A stretch of DNA of 13,985 nucleotides, from contig CAJLTZ010000068.1 in assembly GCA_905209725.1 (NCBI GenBank), positions 1 through 13,985 on the forward strand, in the 5' to 3' direction. The DNA is from an uncultured Muribaculaceae bacterium. GTDB taxonomy: Bacteria > Bacteroidota > Bacteroidia > Bacteroidales > Muribaculaceae. The first letter of the stretch is position 1. Every line of letters begins with the position of its first letter. A model generated the notes under the pieces. It was given only the letters and a program-made list of their open reading frames with translations, searched no databases and had not been told where the DNA came from. Made by a program: the position numbers and the translations under genes. Below are positions 5,733 through 13,985 of the stretch, piece after piece.

Positions 5733-6725
5733 CTACCATTCAATTTCAGGTTGTGTACGTTTTTTCTTTAACTTAGTATTCTTCTTATTTCCGATTTCGG
5801 GGTGTAATTGAACGTATTTAAGAAAATCTATACGAGACCCGATCGTTGGGTGGTCGCTATATTCATCATATAAAGCATCATAGGCGGTGCCTAAGATTCT
5901 AAGACCATTTATAAATTCTTCACCCTTTCCAATATGTTCAAGGAAACGATAAGCAAACAGGTCTGCCTCAAATTCTTGCTCTCTGGAATATTTGAAGGAA
6001 TATTTAAGAGTGGAAATTTTAATATCATTACCGATATTTGCAATAGTCGCACCATAATCTGTTCCGCTTGTTGGAATGCCATAGGCAGCTGCGTTATAAG
6101 CCTCCATACCTGCGGCCAATCCATTAAGACCTGCCGCAATGCCTCCGAGCAATTCATTCTTTCTACGTTCCTTTGCTTGAGCATAAAAACCTCTTGCGTG
6201 GTGTAGTAAAGCACCATGCGCAAATTCATGCGCTACATAGCCCATCAGAATCTCGTAGGTAATCCCTTTTTTAGAAGCTAATTCAGACGTAATACACATA
6301 GCAAAGCCATCCTCAGTTAATGCTGTAAACGCATTAGCTTCATCAGAATATACTATGTGTAAGGAACATTTGAAACCCAAGTCTGCGATACCCATATCCA
6401 TAAGAAGGGTATCGCAAAATCCTTGCATACTTTCCACAATAGTTTCATCGTATTGTGGATAAAAGCGAGGAAGTTGTGCGGTCTTGCTTAACGCCTCTTT
6501 CTCGGCACCTTTGTTCTTTTGTAAATCCTTAATGAATTTAGCACAAAGTTCATTGTTGTCGAGCGCAGCCACCCAAAACGCAGATGGATTAACTGGAGCT
6601 ACTGATTTTGCTTCGTCTGCAACATCGAAATTTTCAATAAGTTTCTTGTACTGCTTTTCAACATTTGCCGAATAAGCAATAACGGTGGAAAATGTAAGAA
6701 GTAAGAGGACTAATGATTTTTTCAT
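5733..6725 (-). CDS. Secreted M48-family zinc metalloprotease
   Basis: The 330-residue product starts with a signal peptide (MKK, a hydrophobic stretch LVLLLLTFSTVIA, probable cleavage after AYSA at residue 20). The zinc motif HEFAH is at 166-170, and EFEAD (251-255) supplies the third ligand and the conserved Asp of M48 proteases. HPTIGSRI (292-299) is another usual M48 landmark. No transmembrane segment follows the signal, so it is probably periplasmic or lipid-free extracellular, like BepA/LoiP-type quality-control proteases. The middle (about 185-230) is Gly/Ala-rich. Its location is odd: an envelope protease between cytoplasmic defence genes, flanked by repeat copies 2 and 3, and more AT-rich than the nuclease genes. 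It may be inserted cargo. Confidence 0.85.
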   Translation of the reverse strand: MKKSLVLLLLTFSTVIAYSANVEKQYKKLIENFDVADEAKSVAPVNPSAFWVAALDNNELCAKFIKDLQKNKGAEKEALSKTAQLPRFYPQYDETIVESMQGFCDTLLMDMGIADLGFKCSLHIVYSDEANAFTALTEDGFAMCITSELASKKGITYEILMGYVAHEFAHGALLHHARGFYAQAKERRKNELLGGIAAGLNGLAAGMEAYNAAAYGIPTSGTDYGATIANIGNDIKISTLKYSFKYSREQEFEADLFAYRFLEHIGKGEEFINGLRILGTAYDALYDEYSDHPTIGSRIDFLKYVQLHPEIGNKKNTKLKKKRTQPEIEW

Positions 6726-6748
6726 GATTGGAAAAAATTATGCGTTAT

Positions 6749-6817
6749 GCGATTGAAGCCGGACGGTCAAGACCTTGGGCTTGATTCACGAAAGCGCGGC
6801 GACGGTGCCGCAACGCC
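6749..6817 (-). repeat. 69-bp structured intergenic repeat, copy 2
   Basis: This copy has the same length as copy 1 (1065-1133) with about nine substitutions. The internal hairpin is tcaag (6767-6771) with cttga (6780-6784). Compared with copy 1, one G-C pair (1085/1098) has become A-T (6769/6782), a compensatory change that keeps the stem. The copy overlaps the 3' end of the 278-aa ORF and ends 23 bp before the M48 start codon. Confidence 0.85.
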
Positions 6818-7603
6818 CAAAATTGAGTTAAAAGATAGGATTGCACGATTAACAGTATCACTCCACCCTTTAGGAGAAGAAGTGTCATCGGCATATTCAT
6901 AAAGAGCAGAGAGAAACATATTCACGATAATCCTCACTCTATCGCGAGAGAGAGTCCACGGGCCATGAGTGATGCAATACTCCCAGTTATCCACCTGCAG
7001 TTCGTCCTCCCGTGTAATCCATGAATGATCCTCAAAAGGAATTAGCTTAAGAAATTCATTCTTCATGAAAAGAGAGGTTTCTTTATTTTCATGTTGAAAT
7101 TCGAGTACCGGTTCAAGGATTTGTAATACCGTGTCTTTAAGAACGGCGGCATCAAACGCCTGAGGCAAATTCTCTATCCGAGTAATTAAGATATTGCTTT
7201 TGTCGAAAAAGTCACGTTTCAATGGGAATGTAATGCGATAGAGTTCTCCGTCAGTAAAAGAGACAAGTAAACTGTTTTCAAGTCCTTGCTCTATGGACTT
7301 TACTTCATGAGTCTTAAACGGTTCAATGTCCTTAAGGAATGTGTATTTGAAATCCTTACCTGACTTGCGAACATCAATGATGAGCAATTTTACATCAAAG
7401 GATTTTCGAGTCTCCGAACTATATGACCATTGATAAATGAAACGAGAGATTTCATCCTCAACATAAGAGAGAAAATCTTTTTTTGTGAACGACCGATTTT
7501 TGACCGAATCTCGAATCATCGCCACATCAATATTGATACCGCTATTCGCAAGAATAGTAGCATTCGTATCAATAAATGAATATGCATCTGAGGCAGAAAT
7601 CAT
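6767..7603 (-). CDS. Hypothetical protein, 278 aa, with repeat-encoded C-terminus
   Basis: I do not recognise this protein. It lacks a signal peptide or membrane segment and has alternating hydrophobic and charged segments. A possible beta-rich centre is SFDVKLLIIDVRKSGKDFKY, followed by ENSLLVSFTDGELYRITFPL. A Trp-containing region near residues 195-225 includes DHSWITREDE and THGPWTLSRDR. The gene starts 15 bp after the hsdR stop, so it is probably co-transcribed with the restriction genes and may be an accessory or anti-toxicity factor. The last 17 or so residues (GVAAPSPRFRESSPRS) come from repeat copy 2, so the ancestral protein probably ended near SFNSIL. The functional C-terminus is therefore uncertain. 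Confidence 0.78.
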   Translation of the reverse strand: MISASDAYSFIDTNATILANSGINIDVAMIRDSVKNRSFTKKDFLSYVEDEISRFIYQWSYSSETRKSFDVKLLIIDVRKSGKDFKYTFLKDIEPFKTHEVKSIEQGLENSLLVSFTDGELYRITFPLKRDFFDKSNILITRIENLPQAFDAAVLKDTVLQILEPVLEFQHENKETSLFMKNEFLKLIPFEDHSWITREDELQVDNWEYCITHGPWTLSRDRVRIIVNMFLSALYEYADDTSSPKGWSDTVNRAILSFNSILGVAAPSPRFRESSPRS

Positions 7604-7618
7604 ATTTAATGTGGCGGG

Positions 7619-10600
7619 TTAATTATGTTGTTTATAGTTCTCAACCTGGTCGAGGACTTGATCGAAGACCTCATCGTTCCATTCAGGTGGATAGCCGTTT
7701 TCATCGAGAAGGAAGAACAGATCTTGATTAAGTTCTGCTCTGACGTTACCGTTGGTCAGCCAGTCGGCGAATGAAGATTTGGTGTCAATCAACTCTTTCA
7801 CTTTTTTAGCGAGAGTCTTGCACTTCTCGTTGATAATGAAAGAGCCGACTTTCTTATCTTCGCCGTACTCAAAGTTATGAGTATCGCGAAGATGCATGAG
7901 AATATCGTAAAACGCCTTTTCCTCGAAAGTAAGGCCGAGACTTCTGAAACTGTCCTTGTCCTCACCAAGTTGCTTTAACAGGTCGAGAGCTTGTTGAGTG
8001 GCATTACGGATAATTTCATCAACCGCCTCCTTTTGAGCGGCAGACGCTTCTTCGGAAGAAAGTTTGGTGCGACGGTCGTGGTACACATCAAGTGTTTTCT
8101 TCAAAAGTTCTTCAAACTTTTCAGCAGCCAACTTATTGGTGTTCTTATACTGTGCAATACCCTTACGAAGCATTTTGATAAGAACTTCAAGGCGAGTAGC
8201 CGGAAGTTTGACACGGTCGAGTTGTTCGATAAAACCGGGGCTAAAGATGCTTTCTTCAACGTCTGAGTCAAGTATGCTGACAACTGAGTTGCAGCGAAGT
8301 GCTTCTGCGACCATGCGCTCGACTGCGCGGTTCATGCTTTCGGTGTCATGCTTTACCCCGGAAGCCTTTCGGATATATGACGCAACGCACATGAAGCACT
8401 GCGACAGAGCCAACTGTTCATGAGTGAGCACATTGGACGGTTGGCAAATATCGTAAGCCGTTTTCAACCTCTTGATATGTGTGAGGAAGAAAGTCTTGGC
8501 GTCAACTTCTTTGGGCTTGGCTCCCTCCTTTGCAACATTATACATCTTGGAAAGAGTGAGGATATGTTCAGCCGCGTTTTGCAGACAATCGAGACGGTCA
8601 AGCGGTTTCGCGTCCTTGTCAGTGAATGGTGTAAGGTCAAAACCGGTGAACAACTGCTTAATGAGGTCAAGTTCAACAATGAGTGCTCCCAGTGCCTGTT
8701 TAACATCATCTTCACTCGGTCCGAAGTTGTCGCCTCCATATTGCTTCATCGCCTCCATCATGTTACCACGGATTCCGATGTAGTCGACTATATAGCCGAA
8801 CTCCTTGCCGGGATATTTGCGATTAACACGGCTGACGGTCTGCACAAGCGTATGCTTCTGTATAGGCTTATCGTTATAAAGATAAGTCAGACAGGGAACG
8901 TCGAAGCCTGTAATCCACATATCAACGACAATAACAATCCGCAGATTGGAGTATTCCTGTTTGAAAGCATCTTCAAGAGACTTGATGCGCTTTTTGTCGC
9001 CGAGATAGTTATACATCTCCTTGCGGTCGTTCTTGCCGCGAGTTGCTACCATTGCAATAGTCGGCATTGGTTTCAACTCGTTATATTTTTTTTCAGGCAC
9101 TTCAAGATCCTCGGGGGCTTTACGTTCCTCAAACCATTCAGGTTTGAGTTTTTGGAACATTTCGAGCAAGCGATAGCCAATTTGTCGAGAGCTGCAAACG
9201 ACCATCGCTTTTTGAATAACATCCGGCTTATTGTCGCAAGCCGCAGTGTAATGAGCAATGATGTCGGCAGCGAGACGTCCCAAACGGTCATCGTCGCCGA
9301 GAATAATTTCCATTGCGCTCATTGCCTTCTTGCTTGCCCTAATATCTTCATCGGTTGCACCCTCGTCAGCGCAAATTTTATAGTAATTGTCAATTTCCTT
9401 GACCTTTTCGCTGTCGAGTGTAACTTTCGCGATGCGCGGTATGTACTTGATGTCCTTGGTAATATCATCGTCAACGGCCATGCTCATAGTATAGCGGTCA
9501 ACGATTTCGCCGAACACCTGAATGGTTTCGGCAATCGGAGTGCCGGTAAAGCCTACGAACGTAGCGTTAGGGAACGCTACGCGCAGCTGCTCTGCGTAGG
9601 GCTTGGTGACGAAAGCACCAATCTTGCTATCGTCTATTTCTTTGACAGCATAGCGGTATTCAAGGCTCTCGACTTCCACTATTTCCGGATTGGATGTCTC
9701 ATTGACACCCTGCACGTATGACTGATTATCCTCTTTGGCTTGGATGTCTTTCGCCTCAACTACTTTCAGTTTATTGCTGAGTCGAATCTGTGTGCGATGT
9801 GCTTCATCTGAGAAGCAGATGATATTGTGGCGAGTATTCAGCTCACCGATGGATTCGCAAAACTTTTGAATGGTACAGATGAAGAAACCGCCGGAGTCGC
9901 GTAGCGACAATTCGGTTTTGAGGTCTTCGCGGTCTTTGATAACTTTCGATGTCCCGAGGCTTAGAAATTCCGAAGAACGGAGAAAGAGTTTACCGGCTTG
10001 CGACTGGAGGTCGTCGCGGTCAACAATCATTACGATGGTTGGTGATCCGAGTTCCTTACAACGAAGTGCAAGCTGACGGGCGAGAAACATCATAGTGTAT
10101 GTTTTGCCGCAGCCGGTGGCACCGAAGTAAGTGCCGCCTTTCGACGAATGTTCGGCAAAAGCCTCACGTACACTTTCGCGAAGCATACGGGTAGCGAAGA
10201 ACTGAGGGTAACGGCAAACAATTTCCTCCTCTCCCTCAAAGTCAGCATCGGGGAAATATACATAATCGCGAAGGACCTCAAGGAATCTCGTCGGCTCATA
10301 CACGCCCTTTACAATAGTGCGCACCTGGTCGATACCCTTTTGAGCCGAGGGGTCTTCGTTATTGACCTTTTTCCACGCATAGTAATGTTCATATGGTGTA
10401 TAGGTGGTGCCTAAGCGGGTATTGTTCGCTGTGGCATCACTTATACAGGAAAGAGGACAATAACGCAGAAGATGCGGTATGTCGCGCATATAGCGAGTAT
10501 GTATCTGCTCGTATGCGTCAGCAATGGTGGCATCCTCTTTTGTCGGGTTCTTCAACTCGAAAATACATAGAGGTATGCCGTTTACATAGAGCAACACATC

Positions 10601-11056
10601 CGGGATACGAACATCATCTTTATTTCCGTAACCGACTTCAAGTTGATTAACAACGCGAAAAGTGTTCTTTTCGGGATTGTCGAAATCGACTAATTTAATA
10701 TCGAATTTGGCACCGTCGGAGTTTCGGGTATATCTGAAACCGTCTCGAACCAGGATAAATGTATTTCGTAGAATGTCGAAATGGCTCTGACCTGCCGGGT
10801 GTCGCAGTTTGTTAACAATAAAATCGATGTCATCATCAATCAGAGCCGGATAACGAGATTGTAGTGAAGCAACAAATTCATCGACAAGCAACGTTTCGCG
10901 TATTTGACGATGAATGGTCTTGCCATTAGTATATTGCCAGCCCTCAGCTTGGAGTAAGTCGATAAGGGCTTCTTCATATTCGCTTTCGTATAATTTTCCT
11001 CTCATGGGCGTAAACAAAGTTAGGAGTTTGCGGCGCGTTGCACTAATGCCAGACAT
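7619..11056 (-). CDS. hsdR: Type I restriction enzyme R subunit (HsdR)
   Basis: The 1145-residue product is the motor and nuclease subunit that, with HsdM and HsdS, translocates DNA and cuts unmethylated targets. The N-terminal PD-(D/E)xK nuclease has Asp153 and ELK (167-169). The SF2 motor has Walker A GATGCGKT (312-319), DEAH (417-420), FTGTP (503-507) and the arginine-finger motif QTVSRVNR (739-746). The C-terminal part is helical, as is usual for HsdR. Length and motifs indicate an intact enzyme. The annotated ATG overlaps hsdS by 37 bp. A second in-frame ATG at 11005 (MRGKLYESEYEEAL) lies 14 bp beyond the hsdS stop and is a credible alternative start, since the first 17 residues carry no recognisable domain. 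Confidence 0.95.
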   Translation of the reverse strand: MSGISATRRKLLTLFTPMRGKLYESEYEEALIDLLQAEGWQYTNGKTIHRQIRETLLVDEFVASLQSRYPALIDDDIDFIVNKLRHPAGQSHFDILRNTFILVRDGFRYTRNSDGAKFDIKLVDFDNPEKNTFRVVNQLEVGYGNKDDVRIPDVLLYVNGIPLCIFELKNPTKEDATIADAYEQIHTRYMRDIPHLLRYCPLSCISDATANNTRLGTTYTPYEHYYAWKKVNNEDPSAQKGIDQVRTIVKGVYEPTRFLEVLRDYVYFPDADFEGEEEIVCRYPQFFATRMLRESVREAFAEHSSKGGTYFGATGCGKTYTMMFLARQLALRCKELGSPTIVMIVDRDDLQSQAGKLFLRSSEFLSLGTSKVIKDREDLKTELSLRDSGGFFICTIQKFCESIGELNTRHNIICFSDEAHRTQIRLSNKLKVVEAKDIQAKEDNQSYVQGVNETSNPEIVEVESLEYRYAVKEIDDSKIGAFVTKPYAEQLRVAFPNATFVGFTGTPIAETIQVFGEIVDRYTMSMAVDDDITKDIKYIPRIAKVTLDSEKVKEIDNYYKICADEGATDEDIRASKKAMSAMEIILGDDDRLGRLAADIIAHYTAACDNKPDVIQKAMVVCSSRQIGYRLLEMFQKLKPEWFEERKAPEDLEVPEKKYNELKPMPTIAMVATRGKNDRKEMYNYLGDKKRIKSLEDAFKQEYSNLRIVIVVDMWITGFDVPCLTYLYNDKPIQKHTLVQTVSRVNRKYPGKEFGYIVDYIGIRGNMMEAMKQYGGDNFGPSEDDVKQALGALIVELDLIKQLFTGFDLTPFTDKDAKPLDRLDCLQNAAEHILTLSKMYNVAKEGAKPKEVDAKTFFLTHIKRLKTAYDICQPSNVLTHEQLALSQCFMCVASYIRKASGVKHDTESMNRAVERMVAEALRCNSVVSILDSDVEESIFSPGFIEQLDRVKLPATRLEVLIKMLRKGIAQYKNTNKLAAEKFEELLKKTLDVYHDRRTKLSSEEASAAQKEAVDEIIRNATQQALDLLKQLGEDKDSFRSLGLTFEEKAFYDILMHLRDTHNFEYGEDKKVGSFIINEKCKTLAKKVKELIDTKSSFADWLTNGNVRAELNQDLFFLLDENGYPPEWNDEVFDQVLDQVENYKQHN

Positions 11057-12150
11057 AGGGTTTTTAATCTCTCCCGAGCCTCGGATGCAATCTTCTTGGC
11101 TCGGCCAGCGCAGTTGAAAAGATCAACTATCGCCTCTTGAACCTTGGGGCTTGGCAATGGAATCTCAACGCGGCACATTTCGTTCCAATCAAAAGTCTCT
11201 CTTGCGCTGCCCCAGGAATTAAATCGAGCATAACGGTCGAACTCAGTACGATTTAACAACATAAAGAGATACTTTGGAAGAAGCTCATTGGTGTCTTTAC
11301 AGCGGAAGGCAGTGTATATAGACGAAACAAGTACGGGGTTATCTGAATCATTAAGTGCTAATGCTATCTTATCTCCACGCCGAGACGTGTCAGCTACATA
11401 TGCAAATTCAAGAGGCTTCACAACCTTATAAGAGTTTAGCGATACACCCGACATATTTGCCTTCGTATCAATAAATTTCTTATCCGTGCTAATGCCAATT
11501 ACGTCATCTACAGTATAATTGCTTCCTGCACGGTCATCGCACTGTTCTATGTATTCACCAAGGGGGACGGCATCATACTTGGCGCGACAGTCCACGATAT
11601 AAGCATGGCAAGCAGCAGAGAGACGCTGATAAAGAGCCTCGTTCTGCTCGGCTATTGCTTTGATGCCGTTATATGCCGCTACAAGATCTCGTTGCGCATC
11701 AATATCTGGCAAAGGAATCTTTATACGGCACATTTCTGACCAATCGAAGGTTTCTCTTGCGCTTCCCCATGAATTGAATCTTGCATATCGATCAAATTCC
11801 TCTCGATTAAGCAACATGAAAAGATATTCCGGGTCAAGTTCTTTTACATCTTTGCTACGAAAGACTATGTAGGAAGATGATACTATAAAGATTTTTTTGG
11901 TCGGATTTATCGATAATGAAATTTTGCCGCCGTTACGGGAAGTAACGGTTACATAACAGAATTCATTAGGCTTTAGCAATTTATAAGGAGATAGAGAGAC
12001 TCCTTCCATATTTGCTTTCGTGGGTATAAGTTTCTTTTCAATACTTATCCCTGCGACATCATCAACGGAGAACTTATTTCCAGCTCTTTCATCGCACTGC
12101 TCAATGTAATCGCCGAGGCGTACCCATCTCGTTCGTTTGGAATCTGACAT
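11020..12150 (-). CDS. hsdS: Type I specificity subunit (HsdS) with duplicated target-recognition domains
   Basis: The 376-residue product has two target-recognition domains, each with its following conserved helix. Residues 11-148 and 196-333 align without gaps at a constant offset of 185, about 93 of 138 identical by eye, including RFNSWGSARETFDW (124-137 and 309-322). In most HsdS proteins the two domains differ and read an asymmetric two-part site. Such similarity implies nearly equal half-sites in opposite orientation. The helices connecting the halves are at about 150-190 and 335-372. The gene follows hsdM after 6 bp and overlaps hsdR. The repeated DNA could also undergo recombination or domain exchange. 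Confidence 0.93.
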   Translation of the reverse strand: MSDSKRTRWVRLGDYIEQCDERAGNKFSVDDVAGISIEKKLIPTKANMEGVSLSPYKLLKPNEFCYVTVTSRNGGKISLSINPTKKIFIVSSSYIVFRSKDVKELDPEYLFMLLNREEFDRYARFNSWGSARETFDWSEMCRIKIPLPDIDAQRDLVAAYNGIKAIAEQNEALYQRLSAACHAYIVDCRAKYDAVPLGEYIEQCDDRAGSNYTVDDVIGISTDKKFIDTKANMSGVSLNSYKVVKPLEFAYVADTSRRGDKIALALNDSDNPVLVSSIYTAFRCKDTNELLPKYLFMLLNRTEFDRYARFNSWGSARETFDWNEMCRVEIPLPSPKVQEAIVDLFNCAGRAKKIASEARERLKTLCLALVQRAANS

Positions 12151-12156
12151 AGCGGA

Positions 12157-13785
12157 TTATTTATTGAGTGAATAGCCAAGAGTAGCAAATGCCTCAGCGA
12201 GTGCATCCTGATTTTGCTTTTGCAGCGAAATCATGTCACCTACAGCAGCAGCGGTTTCGGTCAGAACTTTGTTATAGTCGATTGATTTGTCGCGGTCAAC
12301 AAACTCGATATATCGGCTTGGCACTAAAGAGTAGTCGTTTTCTGCAAGTTCGTTGAGACCTACTGAACGGTAAAGTTCAGGCTTGGTGTAAGAGTTGCCG
12401 TCGGTGCCATCTTGCTGCCAAGTAAAATATATCTCCTTCGCGCGATTAATCTGGTCTTCCTTAATCTCAACTTTCTTTTTCTGTTCGCCTTTTACAGGGT
12501 TCTCCGTCCATGAGCGTAGATCCATGAAAAGGATTTCGCCGGAGCGGTCGCGCAGACGGCGTCCGTGATGCAGACCGCCTTTCTTGTTTTGATTAAGAAT
12601 CCAAAGAGTGACGGATATGTCGGTGGTGTAGAAAAGTTCGCGAGGAAGCACAATTATTGCCTCCACCTTGTCCTCGGTGATGAGTTTTCGACGTATGGCC
12701 TTTGTGTCTTCATCACCCAACGCACCGTTGGCGAGAAGGAATCCGGCAATGCCCTTATCGGCTTTCAATTTGGAAAGCATATGGAGAATCCATGCATAGT
12801 TGGCATTGCTTTCAGGCGGTGTCCCAAACTCAGCCCAGTTCACACCGGTTGTAATTTCCGGGTTAAACCAATGTTTTAGGTTGAATGGTGGGTTTGCCAT
12901 GATGTAATCAAAGGCCAACCCGGCGTGAAGATCTTTCTCGAAGGTGGATTTTGCTCCTTCTCCGAGATGGTGAGATATTCCACGCATTGCAAGATTCATC
13001 TTGGCAAGGCGGAAGGTGGCAGGCTCTTTCTCCTGACCAAACACATTTACTCCCGTGATGTCGCCCTGTTTGGACTCAACATATTTTGCGCACTGGATAA
13101 ACATTCCGCCAGAGCCGCAGCAGGGGTCATAGAGAGTGCCGTCGAATGGCTCAATGAAGGCTGCTATCAGCTCTACAATATCATGGGGTGTATAAAACTC
13201 TCCATCTTCCTTGGTGGCGTTGACGGCAAAGGATTTGAGGAAGTATTCATAGACACGACCGATAAGGTCGCGTTCTTCTCCGAAGGTCTTGTGGGAGATT
13301 TTATTCACTTCGTCAACGACTTTCTTCAAGTCATTGGGTTGAACATTCACGTTGGTGAATAAACTGAGTTTCACACAGCCTTTCAAGGCCTCACCGCTAT
13401 CTTCGATTGCTTGTAATGCATCGTCAAGTTTGGCATTGAGCTGATTGGCCGGAACATTTATAAGCATAGACCATCGGGCCGCTTCCGGAACATAGACAAT
13501 GTTTTTATATCGTGAAGGAGAGTTAAGAAAAGCCGCAATCTTATTTTCGTCGGTTATTCCTCGGTCAATGCACATTTGGCGCATTTCAGCCTGTGCATCC
13601 TCGAATTTCTCGCCAATGAAGCGAAGAAAAACCAATGTAAGAATGATGTCGCGTTTATCATTGAGAGCGGCACTGCCTCTCAGATAATCGCGGCAATTAA
13701 ACAGTAAGGTCTCAAGTGCCATACCTTTATCCTCTTTCTTATTTTTTGAGGTTTTCTTGCTTCCCTCAGTCTTCGCTTTTGCCAT
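12157..13785 (-). CDS. hsdM: Type I DNA methyltransferase subunit (HsdM)
   Basis: The 542-residue product is the N6-adenine methyltransferase subunit. It has the N-terminal helical HsdM domain (about 22-170), GEFYTP (195-200), the SAM-binding motif DPCCGSGGMF (220-229) and the catalytic NPPF (298-301). These protect host DNA when combined with HsdS and are required for restriction with HsdR. The frame is open to a GTG at 13806, but I chose ATG 13785 because its product begins with a typical basic MAKAKTEGSKK tail and the GTG lies inside a hairpin. The Lys-rich first 20 residues are a low-complexity extension. The gene is first in the operon, with a long structured leader. Confidence 0.94.
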   Translation of the reverse strand: MAKAKTEGSKKTSKNKKEDKGMALETLLFNCRDYLRGSAALNDKRDIILTLVFLRFIGEKFEDAQAEMRQMCIDRGITDENKIAAFLNSPSRYKNIVYVPEAARWSMLINVPANQLNAKLDDALQAIEDSGEALKGCVKLSLFTNVNVQPNDLKKVVDEVNKISHKTFGEERDLIGRVYEYFLKSFAVNATKEDGEFYTPHDIVELIAAFIEPFDGTLYDPCCGSGGMFIQCAKYVESKQGDITGVNVFGQEKEPATFRLAKMNLAMRGISHHLGEGAKSTFEKDLHAGLAFDYIMANPPFNLKHWFNPEITTGVNWAEFGTPPESNANYAWILHMLSKLKADKGIAGFLLANGALGDEDTKAIRRKLITEDKVEAIIVLPRELFYTTDISVTLWILNQNKKGGLHHGRRLRDRSGEILFMDLRSWTENPVKGEQKKKVEIKEDQINRAKEIYFTWQQDGTDGNSYTKPELYRSVGLNELAENDYSLVPSRYIEFVDRDKSIDYNKVLTETAAAVGDMISLQKQNQDALAEAFATLGYSLNK

Positions 13786-13795
13786 AAATAGAATA

Positions 13796-13855
13796 GAAAC
13801 TTCCACATAGCATCTGAAGGCTGACCAAAGCCCGTAACGACTATGTGGAAGTTTC
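13796..13855 (-). promoter_or_regulatory. 15-bp inverted repeat (leader hairpin) directly before hsdM
   Basis: gaaacttccacatag (13796-13810) and ctatgtggaagtttc (13841-13855) are perfect inverted copies with a 30-bp spacer. In the hsdM message they would form a 15-bp stem ending 10 nt before the ATG. The loop contains a smaller GGCT/AGCC stem on the minus strand. No T tract follows, so it is not a simple terminator. It may control translation, or the arms may be an operator for a regulator. Confidence 0.65.
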
Positions 13856-13932
13856 CAAAGGTTGTCGGCTCTCGCCGTATGTCTCTGTGTTAATTACTTG
13901 GTCATTATCAGATGTAGTTCGTTCTGAATATG

Positions 13933-13940
13933 CAAATTTA
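13933..13940 (-). promoter_or_regulatory. Predicted -7 box of the hsdMSR operon promoter
   Basis: On the minus strand the sequence is TAAATTTG, matching TAnnTTTG at all fixed positions in an AT-rich context. At the expected -33 distance only GTAG is present, a weak match. A start near 13926 would give a leader of about 140 nt containing the 15-bp hairpin. The rest of 13807-13985 shows no gene. Confidence 0.45.
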
Positions 13941-13985
13941 GATAAAAATTTTGAGATTTCTACACCGGCAACATAAAAAAACAAG

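Noticed and set aside
1065..6817. CRISPR array based on the repeated units
   Set aside because: There are only two full copies and one partial, thousands of bases apart, with genes between them and no cas genes.
8420..9721. 433-aa open frame on the plus strand
   Set aside because: It lies entirely opposite hsdR, whose motifs are intact. Its product has no recognisable domain and looks like an antisense shadow.
7619..11056. Decay of hsdR by frameshift or internal stop
   Set aside because: The frame is continuous for 1145 codons and the nuclease and motor motifs are all present in order.
13786..13806. GTG start extending hsdM by seven residues
   Set aside because: The extension MEVSILF is encoded by one arm of the hairpin plus the AT-rich spacer. 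MAKAK at 13785 is a typical HsdM start.
13796..13855. Invertible promoter (phase switch) before hsdM
   Set aside because: The arms are inverted repeats, but the spacer is only 30 bp and contains no TAnnTTTG box. No recombinase gene is in the window.

Overview
The window reads as a defence-rich stretch of a Bacteroidota (probably Bacteroidales) genome. Three things support this: an IS66-family element with Bacteroidales-style ends, several copies of the Bacteroidota -7 promoter motif TAnnTTTG, and mostly tightly packed genes with A/T-rich start regions in place of strong Shine-Dalgarno sites. No rRNA, tRNA or CRISPR array was seen. All credible genes lie on the minus strand, so the biological order runs from the right end of the window to the left.

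Right part (13985 to 7619): a long structured leader, then a complete Type I restriction-modification locus, hsdM, hsdS, hsdR. The three genes are spaced by 6 bp (M/S) and overlap by 37 bp (S/R), and all expected catalytic motifs are intact. HsdS is unusual: its two target-recognition halves are about two thirds identical, which predicts a symmetric recognition site.

Middle part (7603 to 5733): an unrecognised 278-aa protein directly behind hsdR, then a secreted M48-type zinc metalloprotease. The protease gene sits between two copies of a GC-rich intergenic repeat. The C-terminus of the 278-aa ORF is encoded by one of these copies.

Left-middle part (5684 to 1862): a compact cluster made of a GmrSD-like DUF262-HNH protein (592 aa), a 400-aa protein that looks like the N-terminal sensor region of McrB-type ATPases without the ATPase, an endonuclease/exonuclease/phosphatase-fold nuclease coupled to it by an ATGA overlap, and a 51-aa extremely acidic protein with no Lys or Arg. 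I did not recognise this combination as a named system. It is the best candidate in the window for an undescribed defence module.

Left part (1837 to 931): an AT-rich hypothetical gene with its own predicted promoter, a full 69-bp copy of the intergenic repeat, and a strong intrinsic terminator that probably ends transcription of the whole island. The two full repeats show a compensatory base-pair change, which suggests that the RNA structure is selected. From 930 to the left edge lies the beginning of an IS66 element (tnpA, tnpB, start of tnpC). Its leader has an inverted repeat that could block translation from read-through transcripts.
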